A DNA stretch of 64,000 bases from G963668345 sp965226215 (GTDB taxonomy: Bacteria; Acidobacteriota; Terriglobia; Bryobacterales; UBA6623), in NCBI GenBank assembly GCA_965226215.1, contig CBDDCH010000002.1, positions 4,712,001 through 4,776,000 on the forward strand, given 5' to 3'. The notes below the pieces were generated by a model, which was not told the DNA's origin, ran no database searches, and was given only the letters and a program-made list of their open reading frames with translations. Positions 1 to 8,938 of the stretch are shown piece by piece (within the stretch, counting starts at the first letter, position 1; the number at the start of each line of letters is the position of its first letter). The position numbers were made by a program, and so were the translations under genes.

Positions 1-117
1 GGTAATGACTCCTTTCCCCACCACGGCGACCACTTTGTCAATGATTTCGGCCGCGGCCGGACTGCCTTGCCATGGGGCGATCAGCAAGAGGATGATTCCT
101 CGGGCGCTCGCCGCCAT
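1..117 (-). CDS. SurA/PpiC-type periplasmic chaperone, N-terminus only
   Basis: Thirty-nine codons of a minus-strand gene that runs off the left edge. The start is an ATG at 117 with a GAGGTG Shine-Dalgarno overlapping the stop codon of the upstream barrel gene, 11 bases away. A hydrophobic signal peptide (residues 1-23, ending in AAA) is followed by EIIDKVVAVVGKGVIT, the typical first strand of SurA-like peptidyl-prolyl isomerases, which escort outer-membrane proteins through the periplasm. Coupling to the BamA/TamA-like gene fits that job. The isomerase domain itself is outside the window, so the assignment rests on this motif and on context. Confidence 0.6.
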   Translation of the reverse strand, partial: MAASARGIILLLIAPWQGSPAAAEIIDKVVAVVGKGVIT

Positions 118-128
118 GCACTGGCACC

Positions 129-3107
129 TCAAAACGTTTGCCCTAGGGAAAAATGAAACTGGAAATGCGAAATGCGCTGCCGCGTGAGCATTCCCCGGTT
201 GGTCAGCAACGCTTCCCGAGTCCCCTCGAAACCGATGAAACGAGGCGGGTTGACACTGTAGCCCAGATCGATACGCATCGGTCCGATCGGTGTGCGATAA
301 CGAAGTCCAAATCCGACCGCATGGACCATATAGTCGAACTCGTAGCCGGCTATCTGGCCGTCCACAATGAGCGGCTCTTGTTTCGCCCGGAAGCTGATGC
401 GGCCCGGCCTTGAATAAGCGTTGCCGGCATCATGAAATAAGACTCCGCCGATATCCTGACCAATGATGGGAAAGCGCAGCTCGACGCTGTTGAGAAGCAC
501 GGCGCCGCCGCCGATCGGAAAACCGGTGACCGGATCACGGGGCCCGGCCTGGTTAATGGGGAACCCGCGGTGTGAGTTGGCGCCGCCGAAGAAAAAGCGT
601 TCCGAGAGCGGAATTCGAGAGTCCGGGTCCGAGGCGAAGTTCATGGGAGTAGGTAGGTCCCGAGCGCCCTGCGGAACCTGGCCCCAGGGAAGCATAAGGC
701 CCAGCTGGAGCGTCCGCGCAAAAATGAGTCGCCCCGGTAAACGATGGTAGCTGCTGTTCTGACCCAGAAGCCGCAAGAAGTCAGGCTCGGAGGCCCAAAT
801 GCCGGAGGCCACGCCCAAGTCCATCGTGTTGTAAAGGCCCTTCGTCGCATCGGTCGGGTCGTCGCGCCGGTCCTGGATGTAGGTTCCGCCCAACAATCCG
901 ACGCGGACGGGTTGCGAAGCTCGAGGAATGAGTCCGGGGGTGATCTGCAGCGTATTTTCGTCGATGCTGGTGCGGCGGTAGGTGAAGCGGTACAAAGCCG
1001 TCGAGGGCTTGCTCAATTTGTGCTGCAACTGGAAAACCCCCTCCAGGCGCCGACCGGTGAAAGTACGGACGTTGCGAGACGTGTCGAACAAAGAGCTGAC
1101 CGTCATCCGCCAGCGGTCGGAGCCGGTCCAACGGGGATTTTCATAGGTGAACAAAGCCCGCTGCTGGAGATCGGAAAAGCGGGTCCTCAGACTGGCAGTG
1201 TGAGCCTTGCCACGCAGATTGAGTCGTGTAAACTCGAGCGTCACGCGCGGGCTGAAGGAAGCGTCACCGACTGGTGACGTCAAGTCCCCTGTATTCCCGC
1301 CGATGCGGGCGAACTCAGCTCCTCCGCCCACGCCGAAACTCCAGCGCTTCGCCTCCTCCACCTGTACGAGGACGTTCTTCGAAGGCTCTTCGCCGTCAGG
1401 GTTTTGCAGATCTACGTCGACCTTCGAAAATACGCCCAGATAGTAAAGCCTGCGCTGTGTTTCGAGCATAGCCGTCTGCGACAATGGCTCATCCGGGAAG
1501 ATTCTAATTTGACGATCAACCAGTGCTTTCCGGGTGTGGCGCAGCCCTGAGACGATCGGTCTTCGCACCCGCAAAGGTTCCCCTTCCTCGATCTTGTATT
1601 CCACCGCCACCCGGTTGGGATGGCCTCCTGCTTCATACCGCCAGCCAAACCGCGCGTCCTGGAAACCTTCATCGTAATAGCGGCCAAGGATCAAGTCTCG
1701 ATCGGTTGCGACATTGATCTCGCTAAAAGGCTGGCCCGGCGCGGATGACAACTCGGGAAGGAATTCCTGTGCCGCGATCTGCTCCGTGCCGAGAATCGTC
1801 AAATCAGATACGAGGGTCAGAGGGCCTTCGTCGATCGTCAGGAAAACGGCGAGGTTTCCCGTCTTCCCGCCAAAGTTGCTGTTCACTCGAGATGTTACTT
1901 TGACGTCTCGAAAACCGTTCGTGCGGTAGAGTTCCTCAATCGCATCGACGTCGCGCTCGAGCAAACTTTGGCTGAAGCGGCCTCGGCGCTGCTGCATCGT
2001 CCTTTCTTGGATCAGCAGGCGCTCTCGAATGGTTTCGAGATCGAAGTAGCGATTCCCAGCGATCCGGACGCTGGAGAGCCTTTGGCGGGGACCCCGCTCG
2101 ACGTGATACACGATGCGCACTTCCTCCTCGCGATCGCGCTCGAGAAAGTATTCCACCGAGGCGGAAAAGTAGCCCTGGGTCTGGAGGTAGTCTCGGAGGT
2201 TACTTGCGCCTTCCGAAAGCAGATCTTCATCGACGTCGCCTTCTTCGAAAATGGGCAGATACTTCTGCAGCTGCGCCGGGGAGAAGTCCGCTCCGTCCAA
2301 CCGAACCATCACTCGGGGCCCTGGTACCACGTGAAGTACGACGTCGACGCGATTGACATCGGGGTCATAGACGAGGTCGACCTTGCGGGCTTGTGCTTGC
2401 CAGTGATGACGTTGCTGGAGGTACCGTTCAATGCGCTCCAAGCCCCTTCGCACTCGCCGCTGTGTGAGGGGCTTGCCCTCGCGCCACTTGGCGATTCGCC
2501 GTAATTCATCCGCCGAAAGAGTGAGACCCGGATCGGGCGCGACAATGACCTCGCCCATGCCAGCCCGTTCACCAGCATTTACTGCGAAGACGACATCGAT
2601 CTGTTGATGCTCGGGGTGTTTGGTTTCATCGACTTCAACGCTGGCAAGATAAAACCCGTTTTCCTTTAGTAACCTCCGAATCTGCTGCTTCGCGTAGGCC
2701 GTCTTTTCTTCCGAATAGGGCTCGCCCGCCTCCAGCTCGGTAACGTTCATCAAGTGGCCTGGGGTAGGAGGTCTGGGCACACCGGTGACGTCGACCAGAC
2801 CGATAAACCAACTAGGCTGTGTGACAAAGGTCACCCTGACCCCGTCACCGGCCCGTGTCGCTTCTACCTCGATATCTTTGTATCTTCCGGTTGCATAAAG
2901 GTCGTGGATGGTCTGCCGCACTAGGCGAACGTCGAGCGGTGCACCCGGCTTGACAGCTACTAACGCTGACAACTGGCCGCCGGCTACCGGCTGCGCTCTC
3001 GGATCGAAGTCAACCCCAACAACAGTCAGGCCGTCCAGAGACGAGCTATTCAGGGGGGTCCAGGCGAGTGTTAGGGCCGCCCAGAGGCCGAAGAGGACTC
3101 TTCGCAT
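129..3107 (-). CDS. BamA/TamA-family outer membrane assembly protein
   Basis: This 992-residue protein has a signal peptide (residues 1-22), about five to six POTRA-like repeats (roughly 25-600), and a C-terminal 16-strand Omp85 barrel (about 620-992) ending in the aromatic FQFHFSLGQTF. The barrel carries an Omp85-type sequence RFFFGGANSHRGF, and the segment RTPIGPMRIDLGYSVN is typical of BamA/TamA C-termini. The family folds and inserts beta-barrel proteins (BamA) or exports autotransporters (TamA). At 992 residues it is longer than BamA (about 800), which suggests extra POTRA domains. It probably forms an operon with the SurA-like gene 11 bases downstream. Confidence 0.88.
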   Translation of the reverse strand: MRRVLFGLWAALTLAWTPLNSSSLDGLTVVGVDFDPRAQPVAGGQLSALVAVKPGAPLDVRLVRQTIHDLYATGRYKDIEVEATRAGDGVRVTFVTQPSWFIGLVDVTGVPRPPTPGHLMNVTELEAGEPYSEEKTAYAKQQIRRLLKENGFYLASVEVDETKHPEHQQIDVVFAVNAGERAGMGEVIVAPDPGLTLSADELRRIAKWREGKPLTQRRVRRGLERIERYLQQRHHWQAQARKVDLVYDPDVNRVDVVLHVVPGPRVMVRLDGADFSPAQLQKYLPIFEEGDVDEDLLSEGASNLRDYLQTQGYFSASVEYFLERDREEEVRIVYHVERGPRQRLSSVRIAGNRYFDLETIRERLLIQERTMQQRRGRFSQSLLERDVDAIEELYRTNGFRDVKVTSRVNSNFGGKTGNLAVFLTIDEGPLTLVSDLTILGTEQIAAQEFLPELSSAPGQPFSEINVATDRDLILGRYYDEGFQDARFGWRYEAGGHPNRVAVEYKIEEGEPLRVRRPIVSGLRHTRKALVDRQIRIFPDEPLSQTAMLETQRRLYYLGVFSKVDVDLQNPDGEEPSKNVLVQVEEAKRWSFGVGGGAEFARIGGNTGDLTSPVGDASFSPRVTLEFTRLNLRGKAHTASLRTRFSDLQQRALFTYENPRWTGSDRWRMTVSSLFDTSRNVRTFTGRRLEGVFQLQHKLSKPSTALYRFTYRRTSIDENTLQITPGLIPRASQPVRVGLLGGTYIQDRRDDPTDATKGLYNTMDLGVASGIWASEPDFLRLLGQNSSYHRLPGRLIFARTLQLGLMLPWGQVPQGARDLPTPMNFASDPDSRIPLSERFFFGGANSHRGFPINQAGPRDPVTGFPIGGGAVLLNSVELRFPIIGQDIGGVLFHDAGNAYSRPGRISFRAKQEPLIVDGQIAGYEFDYMVHAVGFGLRYRTPIGPMRIDLGYSVNPPRFIGFEGTREALLTNRGMLTRQRISHFQFHFSLGQTF

Positions 3108-3446
3108 GGATTACACACGATTATATGACGCACAGGCATAGCAGTCCGTTATACGGGGCCCGCGATTCGAGCCGTTCGACGGCAACTTTGATACTGCTAG
3201 GATCAAGGAAGTCCGTGCGAAATAATACACGGGGCCCGCTCTCCTAGCTAGCCCATGAATTGAGATCGGCCTAAATCTCTTGGCATAGCTTCCGAAGGGT
3301 GCCGAAAGGCATTCGGACGCGCGTTCCAAAAATGTCAAGCTGATCGAAACGTTATCGCATCGAGTGGGAGGCCGTTGAGGAAGGTCGGGTGAATGTACCA
3401 CAAACTAGAGTTTCACAGAGCGTCGGAAGTCCCCGCATCTTGCCGC
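3108..3446. other. Intergenic region between barrel gene and gatB
   Basis: This 339-base gap lies downstream of gatB and upstream of the barrel gene, both on the minus strand. It should contain the barrel gene promoter and the gatB terminator. I see no convincing -35/-10 pair, RNA gene or strong hairpin with a T-tract. The short frames here have no recognisable protein. Confidence 0.5.
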
Positions 3447-4925
3447 TCACTCCAACGCCTTTTTCAGCAACTCATTCACCATCTTGGGATTGGCCTGTCC
3501 GCGGGTGGCTTTCATGACCTGACCGACGAAAAAGCCCAGCACGCCGGTCTTGCCTTTGCGGTAGGTCTCGACCTGTTTCGGGTTGCCGGCGATCACCTCG
3601 TTGACGAGTTTCCGCAACGCGTCCTCGTCGCTGATCTGCTTCAGCCCTTCTGCTTCGACAATCTCCTGGGCCGAGCGCCCGCTTTCAAACATCTTTGCGA
3701 AGACTTCCTTAGCCAACTTGCCGGTTAGGGTTCCGTCGCTAACGAGCTTCACCAGATCTCCCAAATCCTCCGCCGAGACAGGGGAGTCCGTGATGGGCTT
3801 GCCGGCAGCGTTCAACGCACCGGTCAGCTCCCCTTGGACCCAGTTGGCGGCCATCTTGGGACCGCCCGAGGCCTTGGCCGCGGCTTCAAAGTAGTCCGCG
3901 GTCTGTTGGCTCAGCGTAAGGACGCGAGCGTCGTATTCCGAGACGCCGTATTGTTCGACGAGGCGGAAACGTTTCGCTGCCGGCAACTCGGCCATCGAGA
4001 CGCGAATCTGTTCCTTCCACTCTTCGCTAATGATGAGCGGCACCAGATCGGGTTCGGGGAAGTAGCGGTAATCGTGGGCGTGCTCTTTCGATCGCATGGC
4101 CACGGTCTCGCCCGTGTCTACGTTGTAGAGGCGCGTTTCCTGCTGGATTCGGCCACCGGCTTCGATCACCCCGACCTGGCGCGCGATCTCGTATTCGAGC
4201 GCCTTCTGGAGGAATCGGAAGGAGTTGAGGTTCTTGACCTCGGCCTTCGTCCCGAACTCTTCCCTTCCTTTCGGTCGCACCGAAACGTTCGCGTCGCAGC
4301 GCAGGTGCCCCTTTTCCATGTCGCAAGTCGAGACGTCGATGTATTGCAAGATCTGCTTGAGTTCGGTCAGGTAGCCGAAGGCCGCGACCGGATCGCGGAT
4401 ATCGGGCTCGCCGACGATCTCGATCAGCGGAACGCCGGTCCGGTTCAGATCGACGTAACTGAACCGGTTGCTGTCTTTGAACCCGTCGTGAATCGTCTTG
4501 CCGGCGTCGTCCTCGAGGTGGATCCGCGTGATGCCAATGCGCTTCGACCCTCCCTCCAAAGGCACTTCCAACCAGCCGTGCTCGGCTAGCGGTTCATCAT
4601 ATTGCGAGATCTGATAGCCCTTGGGCAAGTCGGGGTAGAAGTAGTTTTTGCGCGCAAAGCGAGAATAACCCCTGACTTCGCAGTTCAGCGCCAGCGCCGC
4701 CTTGATGGCCTTGGCCACCACCTCGCGGTTGAGAACCGGCAGGGCCCCCGGCAAGCCCAAGCATACCGGACAGGTTTGCGTGTTGGGAGGTCGGCCGAAG
4801 TCGGTCGCGCAGCCGCAGAAGATCTTAGTCCGAGTGAGCAGCTGGACATGGACTTCCAGGCCAATGACGGGCTCGTATTTGGCGATCGTTTCAGGGCCGG
4901 CGAGGCCAACCTCGATCACCTCCAT
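3447..4925 (-). CDS. gatB: Asp-tRNA(Asn)/Glu-tRNA(Gln) amidotransferase subunit B
   Basis: GatB is the kinase/tRNA-binding subunit of the GatCAB complex, which converts misacylated Glu-tRNA(Gln) or Asp-tRNA(Asn) to the amide form in the cytoplasm. The 492-residue product has the family start EPVIGLEVHVQL (18-29), the cysteine set CGCATDF and CPVCLGLPGALPVLN (about 38-68), and DANVSVRP in the catalytic cradle. It ends in a helical YqeY-like tail (about 335-490) with the glycine-rich end QVMKATRGQANP. Length matches the family (about 480). gatA and gatC are not adjacent, which is common. Confidence 0.96.
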   Translation of the reverse strand: MEVIEVGLAGPETIAKYEPVIGLEVHVQLLTRTKIFCGCATDFGRPPNTQTCPVCLGLPGALPVLNREVVAKAIKAALALNCEVRGYSRFARKNYFYPDLPKGYQISQYDEPLAEHGWLEVPLEGGSKRIGITRIHLEDDAGKTIHDGFKDSNRFSYVDLNRTGVPLIEIVGEPDIRDPVAAFGYLTELKQILQYIDVSTCDMEKGHLRCDANVSVRPKGREEFGTKAEVKNLNSFRFLQKALEYEIARQVGVIEAGGRIQQETRLYNVDTGETVAMRSKEHAHDYRYFPEPDLVPLIISEEWKEQIRVSMAELPAAKRFRLVEQYGVSEYDARVLTLSQQTADYFEAAAKASGGPKMAANWVQGELTGALNAAGKPITDSPVSAEDLGDLVKLVSDGTLTGKLAKEVFAKMFESGRSAQEIVEAEGLKQISDEDALRKLVNEVIAGNPKQVETYRKGKTGVLGFFVGQVMKATRGQANPKMVNELLKKALE

Positions 4926-5139
4926 AGGGCCTCCTTGGTGAGCATCTGAGCGAGCCGATCTTGATGCGCATTATACCAGGGCGATTTCGTTACTCCCTTG
5001 GAAACTCCGGAGTCGCAATCCGGCTCCCGCGGCATTGCCAGCTACTTTCCGTCGCAAGAAGAGGAGACCGGGCGGTGGCTGGGTACAGTCAGCCTCAGCC
5101 GGCAAGTTTTAGTAGTCATAGAACGCGATATCCCAGCCC

Positions 5140-5168
5140 CTGAAACCCCTGGGCGGACCCGGTATAAT
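5140..5168 (+). promoter_or_regulatory. Sigma70-type promoter of DUF177-rpmF-plsX
   Basis: A perfect TATAAT at 5163-5168 is preceded by CTGAAA at 5140-5145 with exactly 17 bases between them. The expected transcription start near 5175 leaves a leader of about 23 bases with GGCGGAGG before the GTG start at 5198. Confidence 0.7.
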
Positions 5169-5197
5169 AAGCGGGAACTGCTGGGCGGAGGTGTTTC

Positions 5198-5737
5198 GTG
5201 CTCCTCGACGTCAACATCTTGGAACGTCGAAGGATGGCCTTCGGCGACCGCTTTCGACCCGGGACGATTCAGTTTTCCGGCAGCGGCTGGAAGCAGCTCG
5301 GCGAGCTCGAGGCGTCGGGTTCGGCTGAATTGATGGACCCCCGCGGGGTGCGCACGATTCGCGTCCGCGGCCGCATTCGGGGGGCGATGGGCGGAACCTG
5401 CGCCCGCTGTCTCGATGCCGTCGAGACCCGGCTCGATCAGGACTTCGACCTTTTCTACTACCCGATGAGCGTCATAGCGCGGAAGGAGGCGATCGCGATC
5501 GATACCTCGGATACCGACCTCGGCTTTTACGAAGAGCCGGGGCTGGAGCTGGCCGACGTGTTGAAGGAGCAGATTCTACTGTGGTTGCCCATGCGCGGCA
5601 TCTGCCGAGAGGATTGCCGGGGAATATGCTCCCAATGCGGCGCGAATCTCAATCGCGGCGCGTGTTCGTGCGCGAAGAATCTTTCAGACTCCCGTTGGGA
5701 AGCGCTTCGAAAGTTGCAGTTTCACAAACCGTCATAA
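5198..5737 (+). CDS. DUF177 (YceD) family protein
   Basis: This 179-residue protein belongs to the YceD/DUF177 family that is almost always encoded directly before rpmF. In plants and E. coli the family is linked to 23S rRNA accumulation; the mechanism is not established. The sequence shows a CARC pair (about residue 67) and a C-terminal cysteine cluster CREDCRGICSQCG (about 137-149) that probably binds metal. The GTG start at 5198 is chosen because GGCGGAGG lies just upstream and a consensus promoter precedes it. It is the first gene of the operon with rpmF and plsX. Confidence 0.9.
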   Translation: MLLDVNILERRRMAFGDRFRPGTIQFSGSGWKQLGELEASGSAELMDPRGVRTIRVRGRIRGAMGGTCARCLDAVETRLDQDFDLFYYPMSVIARKEAIAIDTSDTDLGFYEEPGLELADVLKEQILLWLPMRGICREDCRGICSQCGANLNRGACSCAKNLSDSRWEALRKLQFHKPS

Positions 5738-5761
5738 GATCCGTCATAAAATAATATAGAT

Positions 5762-5944
5762 ATGCCCAATCCCAAACGCAGGCATTCCAAGCCTAGGACA
5801 AGCAAGCGCCGGGCCCACGACCACCTCACGATACGGTCGTTGACCGTCTGTCCCAACTGTGGGGCGCACAAGCAGCCCCATCGGGTTTGCCCGGAGTGCG
5901 GCCAGTATCGAGGCCGCGAGATCGTGGAAGTCGAAAGCGAATAG
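5762..5944 (+). CDS. rpmF: 50S ribosomal protein L32
   Basis: The 60-residue product starts MPNPKRRHSKPRTSKRRAHD, the canonical L32 N-terminus (also the region that becomes zinc-bound), with the two cysteine pairs CPNCG and CPECG (residues 30-49) of the zinc-ribbon form. It lies 24 bases after the DUF177 gene and 21 bases before plsX, the classic order. Confidence 0.97.
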   Translation: MPNPKRRHSKPRTSKRRAHDHLTIRSLTVCPNCGAHKQPHRVCPECGQYRGREIVEVESE

Positions 5945-5965
5945 CGCAGCGAAGGGGCGCCTGGG

Positions 5966-7066
5966 GTGGGCCGCTCGGCGCCCGCACGCTGGAAATCCGC
6001 ACCCCTTGAACTCGATTCGATAAACCCCGTGCACCCGACGACCACCATCACCGTGGACGCAATGGGCGGCGACCAGGCTCCCGCCGTTGAAGTCGAAGGC
6101 GCCGTGCGAGCCGCCCGCGAACACGATGTCGAAGTCATCTTGGTCGGCAACGAGGATGCTGTACAGGCGGAGTTGGATCGCCACGACACCGAGGGGTTAT
6201 CGATCTCCGTGGCCCACGCCAGCGAAGTGATCACGATGGAAGACAGCGCCGGCAAGGCGCTGCGGAGCAAGCGCGACAGCTCACTCCACGTGGCCTCGCG
6301 GCTGGTCTGCGAAGGGCGCGCCCACGGACTGATTTCCGCCGGCAATACCGGGGCCATCATGGTCACCAGCAAGGTCGTCATGGGCGTGCTTCCCGGTGTC
6401 TACCGGCCGGCGCTGGCACAGGTGTTCCCGACGCTCGAAAAAACCTGGACGGTGCTGATCGACGTCGGCGCCAACGTCGATTGCAGTCCCGAGATGCTCG
6501 CGCAGTTCGCCATCATGGGCGACGTCTACTCGCGGGTGATCCATCATCGGGAAGCGCCCCGAGTAGGCCTTCTGTCGATCGGCGAAGAAGAGCATAAGGG
6601 CAACGAACAGACCCGCTGCGCCACGCCGCTACTCAAACAGCTCCCCCTGAATTTCGTAGGAAACGTAGAGGGCCGCGACCTTTATAGCGGAAGTGTGGAC
6701 GTCATCGTTTGCGACGGGTTTATCGGTAACGTCGCATTGAAGGTAAGTGAGGGGCTGGTTCGAGTCGTCAAGACGATGTTGAGCGAGTCACTCGAAGCCA
6801 ACCTCACCCGCAAGATCGGCTACGTTCTGGTACGGGAAGCCTTCGAGGATCTTCGCAAACAGATGGACTATTCCGAATACGGTGGTGCGCCCTTACTGGG
6901 CGCGAAAGGCGTCTGCATTATCTGTCACGGCAGCTCGAACCCGAACGCCATCAAGAACGCCATCCGGCTGGCCGCCGAATTCCACCAGGGCGGCGTCAAC
7001 GACAAAATCCAGCAAACCCTCGTCGACGGACTCGAGAATCTGCGCGCCGCCGGGTCGATCTCCTAG
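5966..7066 (+). CDS. plsX: Phosphate acyltransferase PlsX
   Basis: PlsX converts acyl-ACP to acyl-phosphate, the acyl donor for PlsY in phospholipid synthesis. It is a soluble, membrane-associated enzyme. The 366-residue frame contains the family start TITVDAMGGDQAPAVEVEGA, the SAGNTGAIM segment, DVGANVDC, NFVGNVEGRD and VCDGFIGNV. Two GTG starts are possible. The first, 5966, has AAGGGG eight bases upstream. The second, 6029, gives the more usual short N-terminus but has no visible Shine-Dalgarno. No fabH, fabD or acpP follows, so the lipid operon is short here. Confidence 0.95.
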   Translation: MGRSAPARWKSAPLELDSINPVHPTTTITVDAMGGDQAPAVEVEGAVRAAREHDVEVILVGNEDAVQAELDRHDTEGLSISVAHASEVITMEDSAGKALRSKRDSSLHVASRLVCEGRAHGLISAGNTGAIMVTSKVVMGVLPGVYRPALAQVFPTLEKTWTVLIDVGANVDCSPEMLAQFAIMGDVYSRVIHHREAPRVGLLSIGEEEHKGNEQTRCATPLLKQLPLNFVGNVEGRDLYSGSVDVIVCDGFIGNVALKVSEGLVRVVKTMLSESLEANLTRKIGYVLVREAFEDLRKQMDYSEYGGAPLLGAKGVCIICHGSSNPNAIKNAIRLAAEFHQGGVNDKIQQTLVDGLENLRAAGSIS

Positions 7067-7274
7067 CCGGTTTCTCGCCAGGTGGCGAGGCGAAACCTGA
7101 GTCCCGCACGTTTGCCGCTTGGCGATTCCTCACCTACAGCATCGGTCCCTGTCCCCGACTTTCCCGACTTTCCCTATAACCGCTTCAAAAAGTCGTAGCC
7201 TGTCCCCGACTTTCCCCGACTTTCCGGTTTCCCGCGACTATCCCAACGTTCTTTCCACGTCCTGAATCTTCGCC
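7067..7274. repeat. Short repeats and hairpin between plsX and nqrM
   Basis: The convergent gap holds a hairpin TCGCCAggTGGCGA (about 7075-7090), possibly a bidirectional terminator, and two direct repeats of TGTCCCCGACTTTCC (about 7149 and 7201) with related CCCGACTTTCC units. The phrase tttctcNccaNgtggcgaggcgaa recurs near 24690, between pilN and pilO. Confidence 0.45.
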
Positions 7275-7505
7275 TTATCGTGCTGCGCGGGCTTCGCTGG
7301 GCTTGGCGGTGTCACCCGTTCGTCGCTCGCAGTCGGGGTTTTCGTCGCGGTAGGGGCAGGCTTCACAGTTGAGGGGTTCGCCATCGGGCCCGTACAATAT
7401 CCCGCCGCAGGAACCCCGCAGGTGACGGTGTTTGAAGATGACGCCGACGGCCATGATGAGCATGGCGATAGCGATGGCGGCGATGGAAAGTCCCAGCAGC
7501 ATCAT
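7275..7505 (-). CDS. nqrM: NqrM-like Na+-NQR maturation factor
   Basis: NqrM (DUF539) is a small membrane protein needed for NQR assembly, thought to deliver iron to the intramembrane Cys4 site made by NqrD and NqrE. This 76-residue product has one N-terminal membrane helix (about 3-24) followed by HLRGSCGG and a CEACPYRDENPDC stretch. That matches the family layout of helix, SCGG and a cysteine pair. It lies 6 bases after apbE, the usual order nqrF-apbE-nqrM, so it is the last gene of the locus. Confidence 0.8.
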   Translation of the reverse strand: MMLLGLSIAAIAIAMLIMAVGVIFKHRHLRGSCGGILYGPDGEPLNCEACPYRDENPDCERRTGDTAKPSEARAAR

Positions 7506-7511
7506 CGGGTT

Positions 7512-8606
7512 CTATCGCTCCCCGACCGGCTCGGCTTGCTCGCCGTCGGCGCCCCCAGGTCCAAAGAGTGACGAAAACGCGGGCGTAGCCCTTGCGGAGA
7601 ACCCGCCCTCAGCGTTGCGCGCGAGGAAGAGCGCGGCCAGCCCCTTTTCGACGGCCAGTTGATAGCCGTCGGTTTCACCCAATACCATCAGGGCGGTGGC
7701 CCAACCGTCCGCGGCGACACAGCGCTCATGGATGACGCTTACCGAGGCCAACCTGTGTTGCACCGGGCGGCCCGTGCGCGGGTCGATGGTGTGTGAGAAC
7801 CGCTGGCCGTCTTTTTCGTAATAATTTCGATAATCGCCGGAGGTCGCCATCGACAGCCCCTCCAGAGGCAAAGTCCGGTAAGGCGTCCTCCCGGCATCGT
7901 CAGGACGCTCGATGCCGATGCGCCATGGCTGCCCCGCCGCGTTCCGGCCGCTGGTTCGTACTTCGCCTCCCACCTCCACCATATCCCGATAGGCAAGGGC
8001 CCGCAAGGCTTCCGAGACGCGATCCGCGGCGTATCCTTTCGCAATAGCCGATAAGTCGCATTCGACTTCAGGGTGTAACTTGCGAATCGTCGAGGACGCC
8101 TCGTCAATTTCGATTTTATCCCATCCAATTCGCGCTCTTAGCTGCTTAAGGTCGGTTGAGGTGGGCACTTCCCGGGAGCGTTGGCCCGGGCCAACGCCCC
8201 AGGCGCGAACCAGAGGTCCGACGGTGACATCAAACGCCCCACGGGTAGCTGCACTGATTCGCCGCGCCTCGACAAAAACGTCGAGCGTCTCTTGGGATAC
8301 CGAGAATGGATCTGTTCGGCGAAACTCATTAAACCGCGACAGTTCCGACACGGGTAAGTAGGTCGACATCTTCGAGTTGACATTTTCGAGCTCGGACTCC
8401 ACGACGCCTTGCAGCGAATCGAGTTGTTCGTCGGAGAGATTCCCAGCCACCACCTTCACAGTGAAGGTGGTCCCCATCGTCGGCCCCTGGAGTGTATAGG
8501 CCGTCTGTTCGGGCGGCTGGCAACTGGTGGCGATTAGCAGCAGGGAGAGAGTGGCTGGAAGCTGTGAAAAATTGCTGGGACAGTCAACCGCGGCTGAAGA
8601 TGTCAT
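7512..8606 (-). CDS. apbE: FAD:protein FMN transferase (ApbE)
   Basis: ApbE covalently attaches FMN to threonines of NqrB and NqrC from FAD. This 364-residue protein has a lipobox-like LLLIATSC (Cys about 29), then GPTMGTTFTVKV, GAFDVTVGPLVRAWG, DLSAIAKGYAADRV and the flavin/Mg-binding HTIDPRTGRPV. The N-terminus is odd: residues 1-18 carry no positive charge and are encoded by one arm of an inverted repeat (8553-8670), so the original start may have been displaced. Its targets, DGVSGAT in NqrB and DGLSGAT in NqrC, are encoded upstream. An IS3-type element separates it from nqrF. Confidence 0.93.
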   Translation of the reverse strand: MTSSAAVDCPSNFSQLPATLSLLLIATSCQPPEQTAYTLQGPTMGTTFTVKVVAGNLSDEQLDSLQGVVESELENVNSKMSTYLPVSELSRFNEFRRTDPFSVSQETLDVFVEARRISAATRGAFDVTVGPLVRAWGVGPGQRSREVPTSTDLKQLRARIGWDKIEIDEASSTIRKLHPEVECDLSAIAKGYAADRVSEALRALAYRDMVEVGGEVRTSGRNAAGQPWRIGIERPDDAGRTPYRTLPLEGLSMATSGDYRNYYEKDGQRFSHTIDPRTGRPVQHRLASVSVIHERCVAADGWATALMVLGETDGYQLAVEKGLAALFLARNAEGGFSARATPAFSSLFGPGGADGEQAEPVGER

Positions 8607-8670
8607 TGATTCTACGTATCTTCTGGGACGCCGCTTGTGACAGTCCCTGATTTTTTCACAGCTTCCAGCC
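8553..8670. repeat. MITE-like inverted repeat at the apbE start
   Basis: GGCTGGAAGCTGTGAAAAA (8553-8571) is perfectly repeated in inverse orientation at 8652-8670, enclosing about 80 bases. The left arm overlaps the 5' end of apbE. A related sequence, GATTTTTTCACAGCTTTCAGCC, is found at 30088-30109, so this is a dispersed element. No transposase is inside. Confidence 0.7.
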
Positions 8671-8818
8671 CCCGCCCCCGCGAGAATGCGACGGGCGAGG
8701 CCGGCGGGCCGCTACGAATCCTTGGTCAGTCGCCATGAACTCCCCTCACCCGGCAGCATGAAAAGGAAGGGGTACGCTATGTCGGAGGTTCTGTCCGTCG
8801 TGCCAGACTGAAACACAA

Positions 8819-8863
8819 ACGTCGAGAAGAGTCTCGACGCGGCAAGCTGGAGAGCTTGCGCCA
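8819..8863 (+). repeat. 45-base REP-like double hairpin, copy 1
   Basis: Two adjacent palindromes, CGTCGAGAAGAGTCTCGACG and GGCAAGCTGGAGAGCTTGCG, lie directly left of the IS3-type element. A 45-base copy with mostly compensated stem changes lies in inverse orientation at 44935-44979, and a half unit at about 10430-10454. Confidence 0.7.
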
Positions 8864-8938
8864 CGACGGAACTCTGGAGTGAACCCCAAAAATGAGACAG
8901 TCGTGATAGCGACACTTTAGCCGGGAAAGGAACTGCGA

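Noticed and set aside
3834..4589. A 251-residue plus-strand frame
   Set aside because: Antisense shadow of gatB.
7147..7230. Tandem CCCGACTTTCC units as a regulator-binding array
   Set aside because: They lie between convergent gene ends, where no promoter is expected, and spacing is irregular.
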